A stretch of DNA of 64,000 nucleotides from Halobacillus sp. Nhm2S1 (GCF_019599545.1 NZ_JAIEZV010000001.1:806001-870000), one strand, 5' to 3'. Numbered from the stretch's first letter, positions 51,666-60,198 are shown. Numbers and translations: made by a program. The notes: generated by a model not told the origin, from the letters alone.

Positions 51666-52334
51666 ATGCTACGTGCCATCATTTTTGATATGGATGGAAC
51701 CTTGTTCCAGACAGAAAAAATCCTTGAAGTATCACTTGTAGAAACGTTTGATCACTTGAGAGATTCCGGTGAATGGGAAGGAGAAACACCTCTTCAAAAG
51801 TATAAGGAAATCATGGGTGTTCCTCTCCCTACGGTGTGGAAAACCCTGCTCCCCCATCACTCGGAGGAGATCAGACACCAGGCAAACGTCTACTTTCTAG
51901 AAAAACTCATCCTTAACATTCAAAAAGGGAAAGGCGCGCTCTACCCTCATGTTGAAGAAACCCTTGAAGCGTTGCATGAAGAAGGATACTCCCTTTACAT
52001 AGCCAGCAACGGTTTAATACATTATTTGCAGGCCATCGTCGAATACTATCGTCTGGATCGCTGGGTGACAGAAACGTTCAGTATCGAGCAGATCGACTCG
52101 TTGGACAAAGCAGATTTGGTGGCGGCCATCCAGGAAAAATACGACTTTAAACAAGGCGCAGTTGTCGGAGATCGCCTCTCAGATATACAGGCCGCTGAGA
52201 AAAATGGTTTAACTTCCATAGGCTGTCGGTTTGACTTTGCTCAAGAAGCTGAACTTGCTGAAGCCGATCATGTCATTGACGACTTTCCTTCACTGAACGA
52301 AGTGATACGAGTCATTGAAAAGTTGCACGTTTGA
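51666..52334 (+). CDS. HAD-superfamily phosphatase
   Basis: A 222-residue HAD hydrolase: motif I FDMDGTLF with the nucleophile Asp at the N-terminus, motif II in YIASNGL, a Lys in SLDKADLVAAIQEKY and motif IV VVGDRLSDIQAAEKNG. A helical cap lies between motifs I and II (subfamily IA). It removes phosphate from a small metabolite; the family includes phosphoglycolate- and pyrophosphatase-like enzymes, and the substrate is open. The start MLRAIIFDMD has AAGGAG about 10 nt upstream; the 20-codon extension is rejected. Divergent from rbsR. Confidence 0.85.
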   Translation: MLRAIIFDMDGTLFQTEKILEVSLVETFDHLRDSGEWEGETPLQKYKEIMGVPLPTVWKTLLPHHSEEIRHQANVYFLEKLILNIQKGKGALYPHVEETLEALHEEGYSLYIASNGLIHYLQAIVEYYRLDRWVTETFSIEQIDSLDKADLVAAIQEKYDFKQGAVVGDRLSDIQAAEKNGLTSIGCRFDFAQEAELAEADHVIDDFPSLNEVIRVIEKLHV

Positions 52335-52347
52335 CGGATGCATAAAG

Positions 52348-52380
52348 AAAGCAGCTACCCTTGTCACAGGCAGCTGCTTT
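52348..52380. terminator. bidirectional terminator between HAD and LysR genes
   Basis: AAAGCAGCT/AGCTGCTTT stem with a loop of about 15 nt, T-rich on the plus side (TTTTTTTATT) and A-rich before it, between two convergent genes. Confidence 0.75.
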
Positions 52381-52381
52381 T

Positions 52382-53218
52382 TTATTGGATATCTGTAAAT
52401 AGACCGCTCAAGTAATCAAGGTTCTCCTCTGTTCGTGCGTAAAGATACATGTCTCTTTTAAAAGGATTGTCTTGAATCGGTAAAAACACGACGCCCCGAT
52501 ATTCCACTTGTTGAACCATCATCTCCGGAAGGTAAGCAATCCCCATTCCAAGTGATACCAACCCCGCCATAGCGTGATATTGGGATTCTATCACTTCACC
52601 TGTGAATTCATACTCACGCATGACCGTCCGCACTTTTTCAGATAAAGGCCCCTCTGTCGGGATGATTTGAGTTTCCTCTAAACATTCCTCTAGCGTGACG
52701 GCCTGTTTTTCTGATAATGGAGAGGTTACGGGGATGGCAGCTATAAAGTGATCGGTGAACAAATAGGAGGACCGCAGCGTCTTATACGAAGGTGTATCCT
52801 GGATAATAGCTGCATCAATCTCGCCTTTCTCAAGTAATGGAAGAAGATCTTTACTATCATCTTTAATGACTGTCACATGAAGGTTCCCTCTTACCAGCTT
52901 ATCGTAATACTTGGGCAGATAATAGGAAGTAAGCACAGGTGTAGAACCAAAACGGATGTGATCTTCATGGGACTGGTATTGTTTCACGGTTTGATGAATA
53001 TGCCCGAATAACGGCGTCAGCTCCTCCACCATCCCTTTGCCTTTTTCCGTCAGCTCTACACCATAGGAAGCTCTGTTGAAAAGGGAAAAACCAAGCTCTT
53101 CTTCCAATTTTCTCATCTGTTTACTCAGTGCCGGTTGAGAAATATACAAACTTTCTGCTGCTTTCGTAAAACTCCGTTGTTTGGCGACTTCGATAAAGGC
53201 GTTTAATTTCTGCAGCAT
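52382..53218 (-). CDS. LysR-family regulator divergent from the SMR exporter
   Basis: A 278-residue LysR-type regulator. HTH residues 1-60 (FIEVAKQRSFTKAAESLYIS and QPALSKQMRKLEEELGFSLF) and a co-inducer domain from about 88 (RFGSTPVLTSYYLP, then LVSLGMGIAYLPE). AGGGG precedes the ATG. It is divergent from the paired SMR genes, with a 15-bp palindrome (T-N11-A) between them, so it probably controls the exporter in response to its substrate. The ligand is unknown. Confidence 0.88.
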   Translation of the reverse strand: MLQKLNAFIEVAKQRSFTKAAESLYISQPALSKQMRKLEEELGFSLFNRASYGVELTEKGKGMVEELTPLFGHIHQTVKQYQSHEDHIRFGSTPVLTSYYLPKYYDKLVRGNLHVTVIKDDSKDLLPLLEKGEIDAAIIQDTPSYKTLRSSYLFTDHFIAAIPVTSPLSEKQAVTLEECLEETQIIPTEGPLSEKVRTVMREYEFTGEVIESQYHAMAGLVSLGMGIAYLPEMMVQQVEYRGVVFLPIQDNPFKRDMYLYARTEENLDYLSGLFTDIQ

Positions 53219-53257
53219 GCTCTTACCCCTTTTCTGTATTTGTAGAATATCTCTATT

Positions 53258-53272
53258 ATAACCTCAGGTTAT
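53258..53272. promoter_or_regulatory. LysR-type operator
   Basis: ATAACCT-C-AGGTTAT, a perfect inverted repeat containing the T-N11-A core expected for LysR-type regulators, 40 bases from the lysR start and 84 from the exporter start. Confidence 0.7.
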
Positions 53273-53355
53273 GATGGTATGACAATTCGATTGTTACTAC
53301 TTCCTCCGGTTTCTTTTATCCTGAGAATAGAAGAAAAAAAAAGGAGGACGGAAGG

Positions 53356-53688
53356 ATGAAAACCTATCTTTTATTAGGAATCTCCATTTTGTTTGAAGCT
53401 GCTGGGGCGACGGCGATGAAATATTCGGAAGGCTTTACGAATGTCACGGCCAGCCTTGTCGTCATTTTCTGCTATGCTCTTGCCGTTTCCTTCTATATAT
53501 TTATTACTAAAAATCATGAAATCGGGATGATCAACGCCTTATGGTCGGGCGGTGGGACGCTGCTTGTCACATTATTAGGAGTTGGTTTGCTGGGGGAATC
53601 GGTGACGATGTCCAAACTTCTCGGACTGACGTTGATCCTGGCAGGAATGGTGGGATTGACAGTACCAGGTAAAGAAAGGAGTGTATAA
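53356..53688 (+). CDS. SMR-family efflux protein, subunit 1 (Glu14 present)
   Basis: A 110-residue four-helix small multidrug resistance protein. E14 in ISILFEAAGATAMKYSEG is the proton/substrate-coupling glutamate, and LWSGGGTLLVTLLGVGLLGE is the helix-3/4 region typical of the family. It exports cationic drugs or metabolites in exchange for protons. AAGGAGG lies 8 nt before the ATG. The second SMR gene starts 2 bases after its stop, so the two are translationally linked and likely form a heterodimer, as in EbrAB and YkkCD. Confidence 0.88.
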   Translation: MKTYLLLGISILFEAAGATAMKYSEGFTNVTASLVVIFCYALAVSFYIFITKNHEIGMINALWSGGGTLLVTLLGVGLLGESVTMSKLLGLTLILAGMVGLTVPGKERSV

Positions 53689-53690
53689 CC

Positions 53691-53990
53691 ATGGGTTATT
53701 TGATACTTTCTCTAGTATTTGCGACAATCGGCAACATTTCTGTGAAATTATCCTCCGGTTTCAAGCGGCTTATCCCCAGCATAACAGCCTTCGTTTTCAT
53801 TGGAGCATGCCTGTATTTTCTCACGCTGAGTGTCCAGACAATCGAAGTCGGCATTGCTTATGCCATTTGGAGCGGGGTCTCCATCATGGCCACCACGATC
53901 TTTGGAATTCTACTTTTCAATGAAAAAGCAAGCCGAAGAAAGTTCCTCTTTATCATTCTCATTATGCTTGGCGTGATGATTATTAAATAA
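53691..53990 (+). CDS. SMR-family efflux protein, subunit 2 (lacks Glu14)
   Basis: A 99-residue SMR protein with four helices. LSLVFATIGNISVKLSSGF aligns with subunit 1, but the coupling Glu is replaced: residue 14 is Gly. AIWSGVSIMATTIFGILLFN keeps the helix-3 pattern. In a heterodimer only subunit 1 would carry the carboxylate, implying an asymmetric transport cycle. AAAGGAG lies within the end of the preceding gene. The lack of Glu14 is visible directly; the consequence is inferred. Confidence 0.85.
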   Translation: MGYLILSLVFATIGNISVKLSSGFKRLIPSITAFVFIGACLYFLTLSVQTIEVGIAYAIWSGVSIMATTIFGILLFNEKASRRKFLFIILIMLGVMIIK

Positions 53991-54038
53991 AAGGAGAGAA
54001 GGGTTCCTGCAAAGGCACTCTCTCCACTTTGATGGAAG

Positions 54039-54218
54039 TCATTCTTTTTTTCGTTCAATAATGCGATCCACTTTTTCTTCCACTCTGTCCAGCTGACTCT
54101 TCCTTCTTTTTATCGAAAAGAAGATCGCAACAACCCCTATGATCACGCCGATAAAAATAGCAAAAAACAAAAGTTGTGCGATCATATCCCCTATAACGAA
54201 ACTTCCTGCATTCTCCAC
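54039..54218 (-). CDS. small membrane protein with coiled-coil tail, 59 aa
   Basis: One or two hydrophobic segments (QLLFFAIFIGVIIGVVAIFF) followed by a basic coiled-coil tail (KRRKSQLDRVEEKVDRIIER). I choose GTG at 54218, since AAGGGGAG lies 7 nt upstream; the in-frame TTG two codons earlier is too close to the site. Proteins of this layout are frequent and uncharacterised in Bacillaceae. It lies between the SMR pair and a lipoprotein gene. Confidence 0.65.
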   Translation of the reverse strand: MENAGSFVIGDMIAQLLFFAIFIGVIIGVVAIFFSIKRRKSQLDRVEEKVDRIIERKKE

Positions 54219-54245
54219 TTCCAAACTCCCCTTTTATTTCTATCG

Positions 54246-54629
54246 TTATTCTATGTACTCCAAATCCAGTGTCTCTTCCTTTTCTCCCCATTCAATCGTA
54301 ACCTGGATCTCGTGATCTTTTCTGGTCACCGCACATCCAGAGCAGTAGTTCCCCATTTTTTGAACCATCCCATCGTTCAACAAAACGTAATCTCCTCCTC
54401 CACCGCCTGTAGGACGATCCAGGGTGTAATCGATATGTTCAGGAGCTTCACCTTCTCCTATATACGTGATGTGTACACCAGTCGATTCACGATCTTCCGA
54501 TTGGACATCCGCTATGTATTCTACCTTCCAATTTTCGGTTTCTTCTTGAAAGTGCAGGGTTTTCTGTCCAAGACAGCCTGTTAAAAGGAAAGCAAAGCTC
54601 AGCCATGTGATAACCCCCGTCTTTTTCAT
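54246..54629 (-). CDS. small lipoprotein (unknown)
   Basis: A 127-residue protein. The signal peptide MKKTGVITWLSFAFLLTGC ends in a lipobox (LTGC), so it should be anchored to the outer face of the membrane. The mature part is acidic and beta-rich, with a Gly run (PTGGGGGDYVLL) and a YCSGC pair that could form a disulfide. GGAG lies 9 nt before this ATG, so the six-codon upstream extension is rejected. It follows the aadK-like gene by 46 bases. No function is assigned. Confidence 0.7.
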   Translation of the reverse strand: MKKTGVITWLSFAFLLTGCLGQKTLHFQEETENWKVEYIADVQSEDRESTGVHITYIGEGEAPEHIDYTLDRPTGGGGGDYVLLNDGMVQKMGNYCSGCAVTRKDHEIQVTIEWGEKEETLDLEYIE

Positions 54630-54675
54630 AGCACATCTCTCCTTCATTTATTCTATTGTTTCCTACCTACAACCC

Positions 54676-55551
54676 TTAGAAGATACGTTCAGCCGAGGAA
54701 GGTAATTTTCTCACCTGTTTTAAATAACGCGTCATGTTTTCGTCCTCGTCCCCTCGATACGTGTAAGAGAACTCATCCGCTACACGATGCGCCAGCGTGC
54801 GGAATAAATGACCGGCGGCAAACAGTGCATCCCAGATGTGTTCCGGGTCTCCATCCGCATAAGTCGCTTCATACATCGTCCAATATTTTTCAGGCAGGAG
54901 CTTCTTAAAATAATTCCCGGCCTTCCCTGTCGACACCTGAAAATCTGTCTGGATCCCAATATACCAGGAAACCATCTGATCCAAGTCCCTGCGGATGATA
55001 CACTCCAGCATGAACTGCGCATAAGGTATTTCCTCGCGCCACAGGCTTTTCCCTACGTTCTGCTGACACCACCAGAAGTTATTGCAGCGAGCGAGATACT
55101 CCTGTTCCGTCGGCTTCTGCACATGATAATCTTCATCTGTCGCATCAGGAATTTCAGGGAGACAATCCTCCTTATCCAACAAAGGCACCGTAAGCTTGTC
55201 CTCCCCGTAGTGCTCCTGCATATGCGGAAGGGTTTCGATATGTAAATCGATCCGGTTGCCATCCGTAAAAAGCATCAAATAACCATAAAAGTCCACAAAG
55301 TCCCCATCTGCACCCTGATCATTTTTATCCGGTTCCTGCATCATCAACCGCTCACCGAAGACATCCACCCACCCCTCATCTTCCAAAAAAGAAGCCGTTT
55401 CCGTTACAACGTAGACAATGTCGTAATCCTGAAAAAGATCTTTTTCCAGTATGGGATTTGTTCTTGAACCGTTCATGTAAACCACACGAATTCGTTCATC
55501 TTTCTCAGCAACAGTCAAAAGTAAATCCATCATTTCCTTTTCTGACCGCAT
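54676..55551 (-). CDS. aadK: aminoglycoside 6-adenylyltransferase family (AadK-like)
   Basis: A 291-residue ANT(6)-type nucleotidyltransferase with YMNGSRTNP (nucleotide-binding Gly-Ser), DYDIVYVV with the metal-binding Asp pair, and RIDLHIETL with the third acidic residue. WWCQQNVGKSLWREEIPYAQ and the helical C-terminus also match. AadK adenylates streptomycin at position 6. The length is close to the 284 residues of Bacillus AadK. GGAG lies 6 nt before MRSEKEMM; the 16-codon extension is rejected. No mobile signature is nearby, so it is probably intrinsic, and resistance is not certain. Confidence 0.88.
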   Translation of the reverse strand: MRSEKEMMDLLLTVAEKDERIRVVYMNGSRTNPILEKDLFQDYDIVYVVTETASFLEDEGWVDVFGERLMMQEPDKNDQGADGDFVDFYGYLMLFTDGNRIDLHIETLPHMQEHYGEDKLTVPLLDKEDCLPEIPDATDEDYHVQKPTEQEYLARCNNFWWCQQNVGKSLWREEIPYAQFMLECIIRRDLDQMVSWYIGIQTDFQVSTGKAGNYFKKLLPEKYWTMYEATYADGDPEHIWDALFAAGHLFRTLAHRVADEFSYTYRGDEDENMTRYLKQVRKLPSSAERIF

Positions 55552-55680
55552 CCTTTGCTCCCTCCCCTTTATTCTTTTTCCCTCTACCCTTCCAAACAAT
55601 TATTACCATTTTATCACAATAGATTAAGAGATTTCATATGTCCTTCAACTCAAGACCATTCATCAGTTAAACAAAAAAAT

Positions 55681-55705
55681 AAGCAAGCCCATGGGGGCCT
55701 GCTTA
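55681..55705 (-). terminator. terminator after the subtilase gene
   Basis: AAGCAAGCCC/GGGCCTGCTT hairpin with one mismatch, followed on the minus strand by ATTTTTTTG, about 12 bases past the stop. Confidence 0.75.
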
Positions 55706-55715
55706 ACATTAATCA

Positions 55716-57056
55716 TTAAGGATTCATCGCAACAGTAGCCGGCTGGGCGACTGCTTTTACAGCTTCATATGCATTCATGTAACCGGCACCTACTTCATGA
55801 TAGTCATAACCAGACATAAGGTCGGCCGTACCCTGAAGAACACCCAGCGCTTCTGCAGGAGAAAGGTTTGGCGCTGCTTCTCTCATCAATGCAAGTACCC
55901 CTGACACATGAGGAGTTGCCATACTCGTCCCACTGGAAGTCGTGTAGTACAAGAGGTTCTCAGGCTCAATATACTGAATATCTGTCGTAAAACCAAGGGT
56001 ATTCAAAACTAACCCTGTGGAAGACTTTGTTGCTATAATGTCCACCCCTGGCGCTGTAATATCCGGATGTAGAAGCTGGTCACCTGATACTCCTCTCGAA
56101 GAGAAATCAGCCAATTGACGGTCCTTTGTTCCTGCAGCTACTGAAATGACCCACGGAGCTGCGGAGTAAGGATTTAATGTATTTTCCTCAGGCCCTTCAT
56201 TTCCTGCCGCAAACGTCACGATCATCCCTTTGTCGTGAGCCACCTTCGTTGCTACATTTATTGGATCATCAGCCGCGTATTCCCCTGTCGTTCCCCAGCT
56301 ATTGCTGATAATATCAATCCCATATTCTTCCTGATGTTTAATGGCGTAGTTTAATCCTTCCAAGGCCCAAAGAATATTGATACCTTCTCCGGTGCCTATC
56401 CCGACGAGTTTAGCGTCTGGAGCCACACCCGTGTACAATCCATCGCTGGCTTCCCCAAGCCCGGCAATGGTACCGGCTACATGGGTTCCATGTCCCGAGG
56501 AAGTATCCGTATTCAAAACATTTTCCAAATATAAACCTTCCTCACCAAAGCTCCCTCCACCGACCAGCATTTTTACGTTTTGTATAACTTTAGATCCGTA
56601 AGGGAGGTCCGGGTGAGTTGCATCAATGCCGCTGTCAATCACGGCTACGGTCGTCCCTTTCCCCGTGTACCCAAGATCCTTCCACACAGCTTCAGCCCCT
56701 ATCAATTTGCGACTATCCTTCATTTTGTATTCCAGACCTTTATTTTCGTAGATTGAAAGAGCTTCTGTCGGGCTGCTCAAAAGGTTCTCCAATTGAAGTG
56801 CCGTTCCTTTCACACCTACTATAGGCAGTTCACTATATTTCTTTGTTGTCAATCCCAGACTTTTCAACAATTCCAATTCTTCCGTTCCGGGCTCCTCTTC
56901 ATAGGTGACAACGGCCTCTAATAAGACAGTATCCTTGACCTTACTTAACGTATTCCTTAGCAGTTCATCCACTTTTACTACGTTTTCCTGGGCTGAAACT
57001 GACCCGGATGTTACCATAGCCAGCAGTACAACAACTACACTTAAAATGTATCGCAC
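55716..57056 (-). CDS. secreted subtilisin-like serine protease (S8)
   Basis: A 446-residue preproprotein: signal peptide (1-22, cleavage near SVSAQ), inhibitor propeptide (about 28-115) and a peptidase S8 domain. The catalytic triad is D141 (VIDSGID), H189 (GHGTHVAGT) and S378 (SGTSMATPH), with oxyanion N286 (AAGNEG). It is an extracellular endoprotease; it shares its type with halotolerant subtilases (acidic surface). The start is GTG, with GAGGAGG 7 nt upstream. Monocistronic with its own terminator. No C-terminal anchor or pre-peptidase domain. Confidence 0.92.
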   Translation of the reverse strand: MRYILSVVVVLLAMVTSGSVSAQENVVKVDELLRNTLSKVKDTVLLEAVVTYEEEPGTEELELLKSLGLTTKKYSELPIVGVKGTALQLENLLSSPTEALSIYENKGLEYKMKDSRKLIGAEAVWKDLGYTGKGTTVAVIDSGIDATHPDLPYGSKVIQNVKMLVGGGSFGEEGLYLENVLNTDTSSGHGTHVAGTIAGLGEASDGLYTGVAPDAKLVGIGTGEGINILWALEGLNYAIKHQEEYGIDIISNSWGTTGEYAADDPINVATKVAHDKGMIVTFAAGNEGPEENTLNPYSAAPWVISVAAGTKDRQLADFSSRGVSGDQLLHPDITAPGVDIIATKSSTGLVLNTLGFTTDIQYIEPENLLYYTTSSGTSMATPHVSGVLALMREAAPNLSPAEALGVLQGTADLMSGYDYHEVGAGYMNAYEAVKAVAQPATVAMNP

Positions 57057-57284
57057 TACGTTGCCTCCTCTAATGATTCGTCTCTATTCAAGTATATCGG
57101 TGATGATCCGACTTTTGTATTGGGAATGTTCAGTCTATTTAACCTATGTAAAAGAGTACTTTACCCCCTCTCTTTCCCAACAAAAAATAAAGGACCTAGG
57201 AATCTTAATCTCTGTACTATCATTCCATAAGTCTATGAAGAAGAGTATAGTAACTATAAAACACAAAAAGGATGTGGTGAATTT

Positions 57285-57725
57285 ATGGATAAATCGAACT
57301 TACAAAAATTAGAAGAGAAGCACCTCCAACTAAGTGTACGAAGATCATCTGAACACTTGCATGAGATATTGGCGGATGATTTCTGGGAGATCGGCAGCTC
57401 TGGTATTCCGTATGACAAGGAGTTCTGTTTAGAACAAGGGGTGGTCCTGTCTCATATGACGCTTCATCATTACGAGGTCCAGACCCTGTCAGAGGATATG
57501 GCCCTTGCCACTTATTATGTCGAAGACACAACGAGAAACCGGAACACTCTCCGCAGTTCCATTTGGAAGAAAATCGATGAGCGCTGGCAATTATATTTTC
57601 ATCAAGGAACCATTACACACTTACATAAAGATGAGTATAAAAGAAAGGCGTGGTCTTTGATTGTGTCATCACCTTCCAGTCAAAAGTCCTTTTTCAAGCC
57701 AAGTACGTTTGTGTACTTTAAGTGA
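57285..57725 (+). CDS. DUF4440 / NTF2-like protein
   Basis: A 146-residue protein with the NTF2-like cone fold: LEEKHLQLSVRRSSEHLHEILADDFWEIGSSG, here read as two segments, then LSHMTLHHYEVQTLSEDMALATYYVE and SSIWKKIDERWQLYFHQGT. The ending W-x-L-x-F-H-Q-G-T is typical of DUF4440. The last 25 residues (SLIVSSPSSQKSFFKP) are extra and may be unstructured. GGTG lies 8 nt before the ATG. The activity is unknown; the fold covers isomerases and dehydratases. Confidence 0.75.
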   Translation: MDKSNLQKLEEKHLQLSVRRSSEHLHEILADDFWEIGSSGIPYDKEFCLEQGVVLSHMTLHHYEVQTLSEDMALATYYVEDTTRNRNTLRSSIWKKIDERWQLYFHQGTITHLHKDEYKRKAWSLIVSSPSSQKSFFKPSTFVYFK

Positions 57726-57769
57726 TGGGTACACCATAGGAAGAATTTTGAAGGACGGGAGGTTTCTCT

Positions 57770-58249
57770 ATGAGTTCAAAAACCCTTCATTCTGATCCAA
57801 AACACACCTTAAAGCGCAGCCTATGGTCCGGAGTCCTTTTCGGAATCGGCCTTGCTGCTTTTATCGATGAAACGATTTTCCACCAACTGCTAAGATGGCA
57901 CCACTTTTACGATCAATCCACCACCGACATCGGGCTGATATCCGACGGTTTGTTTCACGCGTTCAGCTGGTTCGCAACCATTGGCGGCCTGTTTCTTTTG
58001 GCCGACCTGAAAAGGAGGTATGGCTTGTCGTCGAAGCAATGGTGGGGCGGCGTGCTGCTTGGGGCAGGCTCCTTCCAGTTGTACGACGGGATCATCCAGC
58101 ATAAACTGATGCGGCTGCATCAGATCCGTTATGTAGAAAATGTGATCCCTTATGATCTGGTGTGGAATCTATCCGCTGTCGTTATGATTGCTGCAGGTCT
58201 ATTCCTTCTCAAACGCACCAGCAAAAAAGGAGCCCCTTCCGATGCATGA
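57770..58249 (+). CDS. DUF2243 membrane protein
   Basis: A 159-residue protein with four membrane segments. DUF2243 motifs are GVLFGIGLAAFIDETIFHQL, LLRWHHFYD, SDGLFHAFSWFATIGGLFLL and GAGSFQLYDGIIQHKLMRLH; several conserved His and Asp suggest a metal or haem site in the membrane. It overlaps the following CtaG-like gene by 8 bases, so the two are coupled; this pairing with CtaG-like proteins hints at copper or cytochrome oxidase assembly. GGACGGGAGG precedes the ATG. Confidence 0.85.
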   Translation: MSSKTLHSDPKHTLKRSLWSGVLFGIGLAAFIDETIFHQLLRWHHFYDQSTTDIGLISDGLFHAFSWFATIGGLFLLADLKRRYGLSSKQWWGGVLLGAGSFQLYDGIIQHKLMRLHQIRYVENVIPYDLVWNLSAVVMIAAGLFLLKRTSKKGAPSDA

Positions 58250-59033
58250 GGCGCATGCGGACGGAAGTGGGCTCCTGTTTGACTTGACTTTGTCGTTCCC
58301 TTTCCTCTTAGCCATTGGCTTGTACATAGGAGCGGGCTTCGTCTCTAATCGTTCTCCTCATTTACAAAAATGGCCGACTTGGCGTTATGTGTGCTGGTCC
58401 ATCGGGGTCCTGTGTGCAGGGTTGGCTGTCATCGGCCCGCTCGCTGACCAGGCGCGCATCGATTTTCGCGCTCACATGATGGGGCACTTACTTTTAGGCA
58501 TGCTCGCCCCGCTCCTGCTCGTCCTCGCCGCACCGGTCACCCTTGTGCTAAGAACGCTTCCCGTTTCCGCTGCAAAAAAACTGACCTTTCTTCTGAAAAG
58601 TACTTATGTACGTGTTATCAGCCACCCGATCTCTGCATCCATTCTCAACATAGGTGGATTATGGGTGCTCTACACCACAGATTTATATCACATGATGCAT
58701 CAAAGTTTGTGGATTCATGTGCTCGTCCATGTGCATGTGTTCCTGGCCGGTTACCTTTTTACAATGGCCATGATTTACACCGAACCTGTCGCTCATCGCT
58801 ACAGCTACCTTTACCGGGCCATCGTATTCATCATCGCTCTTGCCGGCCACGGAATTTTGTCGAAATACTTGTATGCTTCACCTCCCGAAGGAGTTAGCCA
58901 AAGGCAGGCAGAGGCAGGGTCCATGCTTATGTATTACGGAGGCGATGCCATTGATGCCGTTCTTATTTTCATCCTCTGTTTGCAGTGGTATAAAGCCACT
59001 CAACCGGATAAGAGCATCCCAGCTAGTCAATGA
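58242..59033 (+). CDS. cytochrome c oxidase assembly factor CtaG-like membrane protein
   Basis: A 263-residue protein of the Caa3_CtaG family with about seven membrane segments: FRAHMMGHLLLGMLAPLLLV, LYTTDLYHMMHQSLWIHVLVH split by a loop, and GHGILSKYLYASPP. His and Met residues within the helices (HMMGH, HMMHQ, HVHVF) could bind copper. The family is needed for caa3 oxidase copper insertion in Bacillus; no oxidase genes lie in this window, so the exact role here is inferred. The start MHEAHADG has AAGGAG 9-10 nt upstream and overlaps the DUF2243 stop. Confidence 0.85.
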   Translation: MHEAHADGSGLLFDLTLSFPFLLAIGLYIGAGFVSNRSPHLQKWPTWRYVCWSIGVLCAGLAVIGPLADQARIDFRAHMMGHLLLGMLAPLLLVLAAPVTLVLRTLPVSAAKKLTFLLKSTYVRVISHPISASILNIGGLWVLYTTDLYHMMHQSLWIHVLVHVHVFLAGYLFTMAMIYTEPVAHRYSYLYRAIVFIIALAGHGILSKYLYASPPEGVSQRQAEAGSMLMYYGGDAIDAVLIFILCLQWYKATQPDKSIPASQ

Positions 59034-59039
59034 AAAGCC

Positions 59040-59510
59040 CTACCACGTTTGATCCAGCCTCCCTGCATAAAAGGATATGGCTTTTCTGTACTTCTTCATC
59101 CAGGGGCTATCCGCATGAGAACCAAGGACGGTCAGCAGTTGTTTCACAGCTTCTGGCGACTGTTCCAAGTTGTATAAGGTCATCGCGTGGAAAACCTTAA
59201 TCGCGGGATTGCCTGAAAATTCCCGCGCTCCCTTTTCCAGGACTTCCCTCGCTTCATGATACTTTCCCGTGCACCGAAGACTGCTTCCCAGCTGAATATA
59301 GGCCTGGGTTCTACGATCGCCTTGAATTCCATGGTCGATGGCTTTTTCATAAAACGGAATGGCTTCCCGCTCCATCCCCTGTGCATCATGGGAGACCGCA
59401 CACAGGTAATTCACCTCTGCATTTTCCTCATCCACTTTCAGATGATCCAATGCTTCCACTCTTGCTTTCTCAAGCTCTCCTTCATCCAACAATAATTGGA
59501 TTTGATTCAT
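59040..59510 (-). CDS. TPR-repeat protein
   Basis: A 156-residue soluble, all-helical protein with about three to four tetratricopeptide repeats: YLCAVSHDAQGMEREAIPFY, AYIQLGSSLRCTGKYHEARE and FHAMTLYNLEQSPEAVKQLL. It serves as a protein-interaction scaffold; no enzymatic motif. GGGGGATGAC lies before MNQIQLLLDEG; the 54-codon extension has no such site. It is convergent with the CtaG-like gene (6 bases apart) and follows the nucleotidyltransferase gene. Confidence 0.8.
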   Translation of the reverse strand: MNQIQLLLDEGELEKARVEALDHLKVDEENAEVNYLCAVSHDAQGMEREAIPFYEKAIDHGIQGDRRTQAYIQLGSSLRCTGKYHEAREVLEKGAREFSGNPAIKVFHAMTLYNLEQSPEAVKQLLTVLGSHADSPWMKKYRKAISFYAGRLDQTW

Positions 59511-59577
59511 GTCATCCCCCCTTCCTTTATAAACGAATGGATATATCCTCAAATCAGCCGATAAACCAACGATAGAC

Positions 59578-60198
59578 TTACAGCTTCTGCAAGTGATCGA
59601 TCCAAGCATCCAACCGCCTGCGATCTCCTGGTCCCTCCAGAAGCTTATCGTAAATCCTGTACCCTTCCTCATCGTGTTCCCGTAACCAGTTCAATGATTT
59701 TTTCGGTCCAAGGTACCACCGTCCGATCATCTCAAAATAAATCTCAAGGCTTTCCTTCACAAGCCAGTGAAAGCGATAGCGCCCCTCCATATCCCCTTTT
59801 CTCGAACGTATCTTCATCTTCGTCAGCCAATCTTTCAAAAACTGCTTCTCCTTCGGCTTCAAAGATGCCGGCCCCTTCTGGAAGATGGAATCAATTTCAG
59901 ACATCCAGGGTTTCGCACGTCCGTGGTCATCAACAAGCACATTGGCGCCATGGACTTTCAAAAAGTTGGCTGGCTCTTCCATCTCTTCGGTTTTATGGAC
60001 CCATACATCCAGGAGCTTCCCGCTGAAAGTTTCCACTTTGTTCTGTGTTTCCAGTTCATCGGAAAAACCGATCAGGTCGACATCACTTTCTTCCGTGTAG
60101 TCATCCGTCTGGTAGGAACCGTACAAAAATACCGTATGGCACTTGTAATTCTCCCTCATATGCCTGGTTGCTTTTTCTAAAAACAGCTCACGATCCAT
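59578..60198 (-). CDS. nucleotidyltransferase-domain protein
   Basis: A 206-residue protein. Residues 15-75 are a Pol-beta-type nucleotidyltransferase core, FLYGSYQTDDYTEESDVDLIG, here split as FLYGSY (Gly-Ser) and SDVDLIGF (two metal Asp). The third acidic residue is in LLDVWVHK. A helical C-terminal half (KEKQFLKDWLTKMK) follows. It should transfer NMP to a small molecule or protein; MNT-type toxin-antitoxin partners were looked for, but no HEPN gene is adjacent. The second ATG is chosen, as AAGGGG is 5 nt away from it and 2 from the first. Confidence 0.8.
   Translation of the reverse strand: MDRELFLEKATRHMRENYKCHTVFLYGSYQTDDYTEESDVDLIGFSDELETQNKVETFSGKLLDVWVHKTEEMEEPANFLKVHGANVLVDDHGRAKPWMSEIDSIFQKGPASLKPKEKQFLKDWLTKMKIRSRKGDMEGRYRFHWLVKESLEIYFEMIGRWYLGPKKSLNWLREHDEEGYRIYDKLLEGPGDRRRLDAWIDHLQKL

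Noticed and set aside
53992-54024. Terminator after the SMR pair
   Set aside because: GGAGAGA/TCTCTCC pairing is present but the loop is large and there is no T-run on the plus strand; at best it weakly serves the opposite gene.
59578-60198. MNT/HEPN toxin-antitoxin system
   Set aside because: The nucleotidyltransferase is longer than an MNT antitoxin, and the neighbours are a TPR protein and tyrZ, not HEPN.
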